From: Shewanella benthica KT99
Lineage (GTDB): Bacteria > Pseudomonadota > Gammaproteobacteria > Enterobacterales > Shewanellaceae
Reading direction: 5' to 3'
Assembly (NCBI RefSeq): GCF_000172075.1
Contig: NZ_ABIC01000037.1
Coordinates: 1 to 43,636 of the forward strand
Length of the DNA: 43,636 bases
Part shown: positions 8,833 through 16,343 of the stretch, in pieces
How positions within the stretch are numbered: the stretch's first letter is position 1
Layout of the letters: each line of letters opens with the position of its first letter
The notes under the pieces: model-generated
The model's database searches: none
Seen by the model: only the letters and a program-made list of their open reading frames with translations
What the model was told of the DNA's origin: nothing
Program-made: the position numbers and the translations under genes

Positions 8833-9060
8833 CTAATCTCTCAACTTAGCATCCACCACAGGGTAATGATCCCAGACTCTTTTATCCGTTAGGGAACGTA
8901 CCAGCTTGACGTATTCTGCGTGGGTCCAGGCGAGCGGGGTGGCCGAGTTGGTCCCTTGGTCATGTCGATAGCGATATCGGCTAGGGTCGCCTACGCTGTC
9001 CCACACCTGCTCCGGCAACATCAGCCCTTGGTTGGCAAACTCTCCATTCCCTGAACCTAA
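8833..9060 (-). pseudogene. C-terminal remnant of a GH15 glucoamylase
   Basis: About 75 codons from 9060 down to a TAG at 8833 read LGSGNGEFANQGLMLPEQVWD, then NSATPLAWTHAEYVKLVRSL, ending KLRD. The LPEQVWD and SATPLAW-HAEY-KLLRSL blocks are the C-terminal signature of glycoside hydrolase family 15 (glucan 1,4-alpha-glucosidase). The catalytic (alpha/alpha)6 barrel, normally some 600-700 further residues, is missing. The fragment joins directly, in another frame, the truncated transporter at 9057-9805, so one deletion removed the transporter 3' half, the spacer and most of the glucoamylase. Confidence 0.8.
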
Positions 9061-9805
9061 GTATCGATCAGCTCCCTACGGCGTTTATCGGTTAGCTCAT
9101 TATTTTCGATGGCAAGTGCCAGCTCATAGTGGCCACGCTCTTCGGGTGAATACTCTTTCGTAGAGATGACAGTCCAGCCCACGGCTAACAAGAGTACGGC
9201 CCCACCAAAATAGAAGGCATAACGCACCGAGTCGGCTATTTCACCCGCAGGCGCCGTATTGGCCACGTCAAAATACTTGGTCAGTATGTAAGGTAAAGCC
9301 GAGGCGATAACGGCACCAATACCGATAAAAAAGCTTTGCATGGCATAGCCGAGGGGACGCTGACGTTAGGGCTAGTTACCGCCGACAAATACCCTGAAGG
9401 GTTCCATGGCGATATTGATCGAAGCGTCCATGATCCACAGCATGCCAGCGGCAATCCATAAAGTAGGCGAGTTAGGCATGATGAAGATAGCTAAGGTGGT
9501 CAGGATGGCGCCGATGAGAAAGTAAGGTCGGCGTCGTCCTAGTTTTCCCCAGGTGTTATCACTCATATAGCCGATAATAGGTTGTACCAAGAGGCCGGTG
9601 AGCGGCGCGGCTATCCAGAGAATGGGGATCTCATCGATTGAGGATCCCAGCGTCTGAAAAATTCGGCTGACATTGGCATTTTCAATGCGAAGCCAAATTG
9701 GATCCCCATAAAACCGCAACACATGTTGAAAATCTGCCAGAAGCTGAGCTCTGGTTTACGGCGGCCATGCGTGGCCTGATTGCTAGGGTGTACGGGCTCA
9801 GACAT
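9057..9805 (-). pseudogene. GPH/SLC45-type sugar (maltose-like) MFS transporter, N-terminal half, multiply disrupted
   Basis: The intact parent would start MSEPVHPSNQ (ATG at 9805), followed by FWQIFNMCCGFMGIQFGFAL, NVSRIFQTLGSSIDEIPIL, QPIIGYMSDNTWGKLGRRRPYF and NIAMEPFRVFVGGN. The RRRPY loop and the N-x-SRIFQ-LG block are typical of glycoside:cation symporter-like maltose/sucrose transporters. Three lesions are visible: a one-base deletion near 9687 (FGFAL/NANVSRIFQ lies in two frames), two in-frame stops (TAG and TAA at about 9366-9374, inside GN-x-P-x-RQRPLGYAM), and a 3' truncation at about 9060 where GH15 sequence begins. Only about half of the usual 12 membrane helices remain. Confidence 0.8.
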
Positions 9806-9819
9806 ACTATCGTTTACCT

Positions 9820-9852
9820 TAATATTATTGTTATTATTGTTATTATTGCTAT
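9820..9852. repeat. TTATTG/TTATTA triplet microsatellite upstream of transporter remnant
   Basis: A run of ATT/TTG/TTA triplets lies 15-47 bases upstream of the transporter start. Read in the leftward frame it would encode a poly-Asn stretch, which is why an apparent longer start at 9865 exists. It is more likely 5' untranslated DNA and could vary in copy number. Confidence 0.6.
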
Positions 9853-10016
9853 ATAGATTATTCAAATGTCACAAGCATGATCTAAAATGTAACACATTGG
9901 CATAGTACCCTCGGGCACGAATTTGATACAATGAAATGCATACGTATTCATCATATTTATTAACACTAAGTCAAGGTTAGGTTAACCTGGCTGGTGTTTT
10001 CTGTAGGGACCAATCA

Positions 10017-10385
10017 TTGAAATTATTTAACTTTCTTATATTGACTATATTGGTACTTTTGAGCGGATGTAACTCAGCTAATCATGGTTCATTTGTCACT
10101 CAGACTTATGATGGCGCAGAGGCTAACAGGGGGACTGGGGTTGCTTTGGTTAAGCTTGGCAAGGTTGAAGGTAAAAGCTGTCAAACTGCCATTTTGTATC
10201 TGATCCCTTTTGATGAATCTGCTTCGACTCATAGGGCAATCGAAGATGCTAAATCCAAGATTGAAGGAACTGCACTACTGGCTGATATCTCAATTGACGA
10301 TAAATTATGGGTCGAGTTTGGTTATTCGGTGCAATGTATCTTAGTGAGTGCAACGGCCTATGGCATTAAGACAGGTTCACAATAA
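10017..10385 (+). CDS. Small lipoprotein, TRL-like
   Basis: 122 residues with a clear lipoprotein signal: a Lys, a hydrophobic stretch (FNFLILTILVLL) and the lipobox LLSGC with C18 as the acylated residue. The mature part (GTGVALVKLGKVEGKSC..., ending YSVQCILVSATAYGIKTG) resembles the TRL-like family of small bacterial surface lipoproteins of unknown function. The start is a TTG at 10017 preceded by a TAGGGA-type site about 8 bases upstream; no ATG precedes the signal sequence. Two Cys (C55 and C108) could form a disulfide. Confidence 0.6.
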   Translation: MKLFNFLILTILVLLSGCNSANHGSFVTQTYDGAEANRGTGVALVKLGKVEGKSCQTAILYLIPFDESASTHRAIEDAKSKIEGTALLADISIDDKLWVEFGYSVQCILVSATAYGIKTGSQ

Positions 10386-10395
10386 CCTGTCTTAA
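10366..10395 (+). terminator. 12-bp hairpin across the stop codon of the lipoprotein gene
   Basis: TTAAGACAGGTT (10366-10377) and AACCTGTCTTAA (10384-10395) are perfectly complementary with a 6-nt loop. The TAA stop codon (10383-10385) lies at the base of the loop. No T-run follows, so termination would be weak; the hairpin may stabilise the mRNA 3' end. Confidence 0.5.
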
Positions 10396-10567
10396 TGGTT
10401 ATCGACGTTGATTTAGAGTGTGTCTTGGCCACATTGAGGCGATGTTCATCGCTCCCTCCTTGTCACTCGTCTCAGTGAAGCCTAGTTGAAAATATTCACT
10501 AGATTAAATACTCTAGCTTGAGGTTTAAACAGAAACTTATCTCTAGAGCGGGGTAAATAGGAGCTAA

Positions 10568-11026
10568 ATGAAACTCAGCCCCAAGTCTATGAAACGATTA
10601 TTGAATCTCTATCCACCTTACATAGGAGCGGGGATAAAGATCACCCACTTGAGCCAAGATTGGCGGCAACTTCATGTTGCCATGTCGGTGCGCTGGTACA
10701 ATCGCAACGCCGTGAATACGCACTTTGGTGGCAGTCTCTATTCCATGGTCGACCCACACCTGATGTTGCTATTGATGCAGCTGCTGGGCAGAGATTACTT
10801 TATCTGGGACAAGGCGGCCGATATCGAATTCTTGAAGGCGACGAAGAAGACAGTCACCTGTGTCATCAGTATTTCAGCTAACGATATAGAGGAGATCAAG
10901 CAAGGCACTCAAGGGGGTGACAAGTATTTTCCTACATTCACCTTAGAGATAAAAGATGAAATGGGTGAGGTGATAGCCAGAGTGAACAAGACTCTCTACG
11001 TGAAGAGCAAGCCGCTCAAGGCGTGA
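10568..11026 (+). CDS. DUF4442 hotdog-fold thioesterase-like protein
   Basis: A 152-residue protein with MKRLLNLYPPYIGAGIKITHLS, WYNRNAVNTHFGGSLYSMVDPHLMLLLMQLLG and a C-terminal strand GEVIARVNKTLYVKSK. The N-x-x-GTHFGGS-like helix and the LNLYPPY opening are characteristic of the DUF4442 branch of the hotdog superfamily (acyl-CoA thioesterase/YiiD-C-like). Acyl-thioester hydrolysis is the expected but unproven activity. It is followed by a strong terminator and is probably monocistronic. Confidence 0.75.
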   Translation: MKLSPKSMKRLLNLYPPYIGAGIKITHLSQDWRQLHVAMSVRWYNRNAVNTHFGGSLYSMVDPHLMLLLMQLLGRDYFIWDKAADIEFLKATKKTVTCVISISANDIEEIKQGTQGGDKYFPTFTLEIKDEMGEVIARVNKTLYVKSKPLKA

Positions 11027-11074
11027 CAGGCTTATTTTCACTGTGTTTAAGCACTCGCTTATCAAGAGTAAATG

Positions 11075-11112
11075 AAGGTACTTGAGGTTTCAGGCTTCAA
11101 GTACCTTTTTTC
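11075..11112 (+). terminator. Rho-independent terminator after DUF4442 gene
   Basis: AAGGTACTTGA (11075-11085) and TCAAGTACCTT (11097-11107) form an 11-bp perfect stem with an 11-nt loop, followed by a T-run. Confidence 0.88.
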
Positions 11113-11144
11113 ATTTTCTGATCTGATTTAACACTTAACATTGG

Positions 11145-11277
11145 TTATGTATTGCCATGGATATATTGTTTTGGCGGCCGGCCTAAGGTCTTCTTGAAAA
11201 AAGTGATGAAGGCGCTGACCGACTCATAGCCCAAATCTTCAGCTACCCTTGGTACCGAATCTGTGCAGTGTGTATGG
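11145..11277 (-). pseudogene. C-terminal remnant of an AraC-family regulator
   Basis: The minus strand reads TDSVPRVAEDLGYESVSAF, then ITFFKKTLGRPPKQYIHGNT and a TAA at 11145. This is the second helix-turn-helix of AraC/XylS regulators (A-x-x-LGYxSxSAFxxxFKKxxGxxPxxY). Nothing upstream continues the frame, so about 85% of the gene has been lost. The rest of the gap to the helicase gene has no coding signal. Confidence 0.8.
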
Positions 11278-11405
11278 ATTTTTGGCCGGACGGGATCGTA
11301 TTATTGAACATAAGCCGAGTGTCACCATGAAACTCGGCGCTGCTGGACTGGTCTAGACAGATGCTGAAATTTAAGGGGAGATTGGTCGTTTTACGCCGAT
11401 GGCGC

Positions 11406-11435
11406 TTCGAGTTATCGGCCCGGCCCTGTTATAAT
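11406..11435 (+). promoter_or_regulatory. Possible promoter for the rhlE-like helicase
   Basis: A perfect -10 box TATAAT at 11430-11435 lies about 140 bases upstream of the helicase start. The -35 region is poor (TTCGAG at 11406-11411, 18-bp spacer). A long 5' leader would fit a helicase with post-transcriptional control, but that is inference. Confidence 0.35.
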
Positions 11436-11576
11436 GAGCGCACTTCTCTGTTTTGCCGCATTTTTCCTATTGAGTCGAGTGCTTTATGCTGAGTGTTGCA
11501 TACTAAGCGCCTTGCGTTAGCTAATGTGATCTAAGGCTTAAACAGTTATTTATTCGTTATTATGTTGAGAGCCAAA

Positions 11577-12923
11577 ATGTCATTTTCTAATCTTGGATTA
11601 AGCGATCCGATTTTAACATCCCTAGCCGAGCTAGGTTATTCATCGCCAACGCCGATCCAAGCCGAAGCTATCCCGTTGGCCCTAAAAGGCAAGAACTTGA
11701 TCGCGGCAGCTCAGACGGGCAGCGGTAAGACAGCCACGTTTGTGTTGCCTATGCTTGAGATGTTGGCAAGAGGGGAGACCCAACGTAAGAAACGTGTTCG
11801 TGCACTTATTCTCACTCCCACCAGGGAGCTCGCGGTTCAGGTCTGCAACAGCATAGAAGCTTATGGCAAGTACCTTAACCTTAAGGCGCTGGCGGTATAT
11901 GGCGGCGTCGATTACGAGCCGCAGAAACAGGCTTTGATAGAAGGCATAGACATAGTCGTTGCCACTCCGGGTCGCTTGAGGGATTTGTATACCCAAAGAT
12001 CCATTCATTTCGATGAAATCGAAATGTTGGTGCTCGATGAAGCCGACAGAATGCTGGATATGGGCTTTATCGAAGATATCACTAAGATCATAGATACCTT
12101 GCCGGTAGACAGGCAAAATCTCTTGTTCTCGGCGACCCTATCGCGTCAGGTCAGGGAGCTTGCCAAAGAGACCATTCCTAATGCCATTCAGCTCTCTGTC
12201 ACTAAGAAAAGTGAAGGTAAGCCCAATATTGACCAGTGGTTAGTGACGGTGGATAAAGATAAGAAGTCGGCGTTATTGAGTCATCTGATCAAAGAGAACC
12301 GCTGGCAGCAGGCGCTTATTTTTATTGAGACTAAACACGGCGCGGCTAAGCTCGTGACTCAGCTTGAGAAACGGGGCATTCAAGCCGAGTGCATCCACAG
12401 TGGTCGTGCTCAGGCCATTCGAGAGCAGATCTTGGCGGATTTCAAGTCGGGTAAGATACAGTTTCTTATCTCTACCGGGATCTCCGCTCGAGGCATAGAT
12501 ATCGATGAGCTGCCGTTAGTGATCAACTATGACTTGCCATATCCTGCCGATGAGTACGTGCATCGTATCGGTCGTACCGCACGCGCGGGCGCCGCCGGTG
12601 AGGCGATATCTCTGGTGTCTAAAGATGATTTCAAGAATCTGTGCATGATTGAAAAGCGTCTCGATCACTTGATCGAGAGAAAAGTGGTTGCAGGGTTCGA
12701 ACCACGTAAAGAAGTACCTGTCTCAGTGTTGAATTTCGTGCCTAAGAATAAGCCGGCTAGAGATGATTCAAAGGATAGCAGGCCTAAGCCAAAAGATAAG
12801 CGCGCGGCATCGAAATCCAGCGCGTCGACTCACAGCTCAGGCAGGTCATCGACACCTAAACAAACTGACAAAAAAGAGAGCTCAGCCGATAACAAGTTGC
12901 CGCTTAATCCATGGGGCCGATAA
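11577..12923 (+). CDS. rhlE: DEAD-box RNA helicase, RhlE-like
   Basis: An ATP-dependent RNA helicase of 448 residues. Motifs in order: Q-motif PTPIQ (24-28), motif I AQTGSGKT (45-52), Ia PTRELA (81-86), TPGR (130-133), motif II DEAD (154-157), motif III SAT (185-187), then STGISARGIDIDELP and HRIGRTARAG in the second RecA lobe. The tail after about 390 is basic and Ser/Lys-rich (KPKDKRAASKSSASTHSSGR), typical of unstructured RNA-binding extensions. These proteins remodel rRNA and mRNA, often in the cold. I chose the ATG at 11577 (MSFSNLGLSDPIL) over the ATG at 11562, as family members begin at this motif. Assignment to RhlE rather than another subgroup is by overall likeness. Confidence 0.82.
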   Translation: MSFSNLGLSDPILTSLAELGYSSPTPIQAEAIPLALKGKNLIAAAQTGSGKTATFVLPMLEMLARGETQRKKRVRALILTPTRELAVQVCNSIEAYGKYLNLKALAVYGGVDYEPQKQALIEGIDIVVATPGRLRDLYTQRSIHFDEIEMLVLDEADRMLDMGFIEDITKIIDTLPVDRQNLLFSATLSRQVRELAKETIPNAIQLSVTKKSEGKPNIDQWLVTVDKDKKSALLSHLIKENRWQQALIFIETKHGAAKLVTQLEKRGIQAECIHSGRAQAIREQILADFKSGKIQFLISTGISARGIDIDELPLVINYDLPYPADEYVHRIGRTARAGAAGEAISLVSKDDFKNLCMIEKRLDHLIERKVVAGFEPRKEVPVSVLNFVPKNKPARDDSKDSRPKPKDKRAASKSSASTHSSGRSSTPKQTDKKESSADNKLPLNPWGR

Positions 12924-13017
12924 CCCATACCCATACCCAGAATCCAGTTAGTCAACGCTAAACCTCATCGAGATTTTTTCGAATAAAAGCTCGAATGAAA
13001 CCTCAAATAAAACAGAA

Positions 13018-13046
13018 AAGGCGAGTGAATTCACCCGCCTTTTTTG
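13018..13046 (+). terminator. Rho-independent terminator after the helicase gene
   Basis: AAGGCG (13018-13023) and CGCCTT (13036-13041) surround the self-complementary GTGAATTCAC, giving a stem with one A-C mismatch, followed by a T-run. Confidence 0.85.
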
Positions 13047-13208
13047 GTTTTGGCCATGACAAGCACAGGAAGTGTGGCCATGTGGGCTAGATGGTCAAAA
13101 ATACTGAGCACTGAGTCAGTCTTTACTTGCGTATTGATGGCTTAACTCCTATGATCCACACGTTTTTATTTCAGTCTTGATTTTCAGGCATCCACTGCAG
13201 GCGATTTC

Positions 13209-14423
13209 ATGCTTAACTCACCACTTTCTCCCAGCTCGACCGAATTAGTCATCAATGTGTTAGATATGGTTTTATCTGAAGGAAAACCCTTAGACAGAGC
13301 CTACTCTCATCATTTCTCGGGCTTACAATTAGCGCCGTCTGAGCAGGCTCGTATCACTGTGGTCGCCGGAGATATCCTACGTAAATTAAACCTTTACTGT
13401 TATCTTTCCGATGTGAAATCTGAAGAGATGTCACGTATGGGTACTCGCTTACTCAACGTATGGCACATGTTCCATGAACTCGAACTGCCTAAGATGCAAT
13501 ATGCATTACAGGTGGATGAGAGAGAATATTTTGACCGTTTGGAGAAAGCCAAGGCTCAGCCAGCGTTATGGGACGGTTGTCCTGAATGGTTAGATACCAT
13601 GGGTCAGGCCCAGCTTGGCGATGCTTGGGCGAGAGAAAGAGCGGCGCTAAGTACGCAACCTAAGCGTTATTTACGAGTGAACCTTCTCAAGTGTACTCGT
13701 GAAGACTTAGGCAAGAAGCTGAGAAATGAGCAAGTTCAAACGAAAGAGGTCGAGGGCGTAGATACTGCACTGGAAGTCACTTCCGATTCGGCACTGTTTC
13801 GCACCGAGAGTTTCAAGAAGGGTTGGTTCGAGCAACAAGATGCCGGCTCACAACTGGTGGCAGCGGCGGTAGATGCTAAGCCGGGTATGCGGGTTATCGA
13901 TGCCTGTGCCGGTGCTGGTGGGAAGACCTTGTCCATCGCGGCTCAGATGCAGGGCAAGGGACGTTTACTGGCCATGGATGTCGAGCAGTGGAAACTCGAC
14001 AGTTTGAAACAACGCGCTCGCCGCGCCAACGCACATAATGTAGAGACCCGCATCATTGCCAGCTCTAAGACCATCAAGCGTCTTAAGCTCAGCGCCGATC
14101 GTGTGCTGCTAGATGTGCCATGTTCAGGTCTTGGGGTACTTAAACGTAACCCTGATGCCAAGTGGCGTGACACCCCTGAGCGTTTACCCGTCTTGGTCGA
14201 GCTACAGAAACATATCCTCCAGAGTTATAGCCGTATGGTGAAAGTGGGTGGCATTTTAATCTACGCCACTTGCTCTATCATGCCCGAAGAGAACCGTGAT
14301 CAGATTGATGCCTTCCTGGCTGAAAATGAGCATTTCAAGCTTATCGAAGACGAGAACATCAGCGTGGCTGATTCTGGATTCGATGGCTTCTATTTGGCTA
14401 AGTTAGAACGTATTTCTGAGTAA
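13209..14423 (+). CDS. RsmB/NOP-type RNA (cytosine-5) methyltransferase
   Basis: A 404-residue SAM-dependent m5C RNA methyltransferase. SAM motif I is DACAGAGGKT (231-240). Motif IV LDVPCSGLG carries C305 and motif VI YATCSI carries the nucleophile C355; the two-cysteine arrangement is diagnostic of the RsmB/RsmF/NOP2 group. The N-terminal helical domain (about 1-110) is like the NusB-like domain of RsmB, but the protein is shorter than E. coli RsmB and probably has another rRNA or tRNA target. The C-terminus FDGFYLAKLERISE is followed by a second, diverged copy of the same coding end (14450-14512), described separately. Confidence 0.87.
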   Translation: MLNSPLSPSSTELVINVLDMVLSEGKPLDRAYSHHFSGLQLAPSEQARITVVAGDILRKLNLYCYLSDVKSEEMSRMGTRLLNVWHMFHELELPKMQYALQVDEREYFDRLEKAKAQPALWDGCPEWLDTMGQAQLGDAWARERAALSTQPKRYLRVNLLKCTREDLGKKLRNEQVQTKEVEGVDTALEVTSDSALFRTESFKKGWFEQQDAGSQLVAAAVDAKPGMRVIDACAGAGGKTLSIAAQMQGKGRLLAMDVEQWKLDSLKQRARRANAHNVETRIIASSKTIKRLKLSADRVLLDVPCSGLGVLKRNPDAKWRDTPERLPVLVELQKHILQSYSRMVKVGGILIYATCSIMPEENRDQIDAFLAENEHFKLIEDENISVADSGFDGFYLAKLERISE

Positions 14424-14449
14424 ACAGTGATAGCTAACAGCTTTGCAGG

Positions 14450-14512
14450 TTCGGCTTCGATATGATTTACATGGATAAGTATCTGGCTAAGCTTGAACGC
14501 ATCTCAGAGTAA
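14450..14512 (+). pseudogene. Orphan second copy of the methyltransferase 3' end
   Basis: The bases encode FGFDMIYMDKYLAKLERISE plus a TAA, in line with the real gene end FDGFYLAKLERISE. Over the last ten codons the protein is identical, while the DNA differs at five sense codons (TTG/CTG, TTA/CTT, CGT/CGC, ATT/ATC, TCT/TCA), all silent. This means the two copies diverged under selection in working genes before ending up side by side. The likely origin is replacement of the gene by a homologous copy, leaving the old tail behind. No start codon or RBS makes it a gene by itself. Confidence 0.8.
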
Positions 14513-14528
14513 TAGACACTCAGACTGA

Positions 14529-14555
14529 AACAGAGGTGGACTTTTCGCCTCTGTT
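14529..14555 (+). terminator. Hairpin after methyltransferase gene, terminator-like
   Basis: AACAGAGG (14529-14536) pairs with CCTCTGTT (14548-14555), extended inward by a wobble and a G-C pair. Only a weak T-rich stretch follows. The remaining 300 bases to the cytochrome gene show no coding sequence or repeat. Confidence 0.55.
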
Positions 14556-14864
14556 CACTTCTTAAGGCTCAATTATTATTCCTCGATTCTTATTCCCTGA
14601 GCTGATTCTCTACCCTTACCTATTTCTCTGGTACCTATCCCTCCGATACCTAATACGGCCCCCTATTGCGATTCACAATGACGACTCGAAGATAACTCAT
14701 GCTCAAAAACTTGCTGCAGCACACATTTATTCGACATAACATCTTGTTTAATTAACAAATCTTAACCCTATTTATTCCAGATAGGCGTAAAATGATGACA
14801 TGGCTTTATACCTGTTATTAGCCAGTATTTAATTAGACGTATTGTAAAGATCTGGGGGATCACT

Positions 14865-15605
14865 ATGTCATTATCGATGACCGAAGACACAAGTCAGAGC
14901 AAAACCTACCGTGTATGGGACAGACCCACACGTGTGTTTCATTGGATTAACCTGCTATTGGTGCTCAGCCTGATGTTTGTCGGCTTGATCATGTTGTTTA
15001 AGAGTGAAATTGGCATCACGGGATTAGCAGCCAAGATAGGCCTGAAAGAGCTACACACAGTTATCGGCTATTTGTTCGCAATAAACCTGATAATAAGGCT
15101 TGTGTGGGGCTTTTTTGGCAACCGGTTTGCCAAATTTACTGGCAACTTACCAAAGATCGGGGCTATAAAGCAGTATCAGACGGCCTTACGTGCAGGGGAA
15201 AACCCGCAATACCTAGGTCATAATCCCACGGGTAAACTCGCTGTTCTGGTCATCATGCTCATACTGACTGTGATCATGGCGACGGGATTGATCCGCGCAG
15301 GTACGGATATCTATTATCCGCCATTTGGGGCGGCAGTGACTCAATATATTGCTGCCGAAGGCGTCGATGCCACTAGCATTAAGCCTTACGATAAAACTGG
15401 CGTAGACAAGGCTAAGCTTGCCGTGATCAAGCCCTACAAGAGCCTGGCGGGCACAGTACACCTGTATAGCGCCTATTTTCTTATGCTATTGATTGTGCTG
15501 CATATCGCTGGCGTGATTATCGCCGAATTACGTCATCAGCCAGGGATAATCTCGGCCATGTTTTCGGGAAAGAAACGAATAGTGGGAACACCGCTGGATA
15601 AATAA
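14865..15605 (+). CDS. Cytochrome b561-family membrane protein
   Basis: A 246-residue inner-membrane di-heme b-type cytochrome with four membrane helices (about 27-46, 64-84, 124-143, 197-222). Candidate haem ligands are H26 (RVFHWIN), H63 (ELHTVIGYL), H199 (TVHLYSAYF) and H213 (VLHIAGV), the layout of the bacterial b561/hydrogenase cytochrome b family. Such proteins pass electrons between quinol and a periplasmic partner. In many relatives a diheme cytochrome c is encoded next door; here none is, so the partner is unknown. The start at 14865 has a GGGGGAT site about 7 bases upstream; the second ATG (14877) has none. Confidence 0.85.
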   Translation: MSLSMTEDTSQSKTYRVWDRPTRVFHWINLLLVLSLMFVGLIMLFKSEIGITGLAAKIGLKELHTVIGYLFAINLIIRLVWGFFGNRFAKFTGNLPKIGAIKQYQTALRAGENPQYLGHNPTGKLAVLVIMLILTVIMATGLIRAGTDIYYPPFGAAVTQYIAAEGVDATSIKPYDKTGVDKAKLAVIKPYKSLAGTVHLYSAYFLMLLIVLHIAGVIIAELRHQPGIISAMFSGKKRIVGTPLDK

Positions 15606-15734
15606 GGCTAGATATAAATTTTTGCCCTAGTAGCTTACCTAGATCTCAGGGCCTACTAGATAAAAATGTTGTGGTAATATCAGCCAGCTCAGAGGGTTAA
15701 CTTATGCCGCTGACTGATTTACCTATCTTATCCC

Positions 15735-16154
<420 letters not shown>

Positions 16155-16343
16155 AGTATGTTACATCTTGATATGAGCGTGAAAAATGGCGTTTATCAAG
16201 AATACTATATAGGGCTTAGCCCCATCAATGGTATAGTTCTCCCTTTCGATTTAATTTAAATGGTTTAAAAGCTTGGACACTGTGAGTCGTTTGCTGTTGC
16301 CTTGGTTTTTGTATGTACTGATAATCATGATTGGAAGGCAAGA

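Noticed and set aside
9805..9865. Longer start for the transporter with a poly-Asn N-terminus
   Set aside because: The Asn run is a translated triplet repeat; MSEPVHPSNQ at 9805 is the family-like start.
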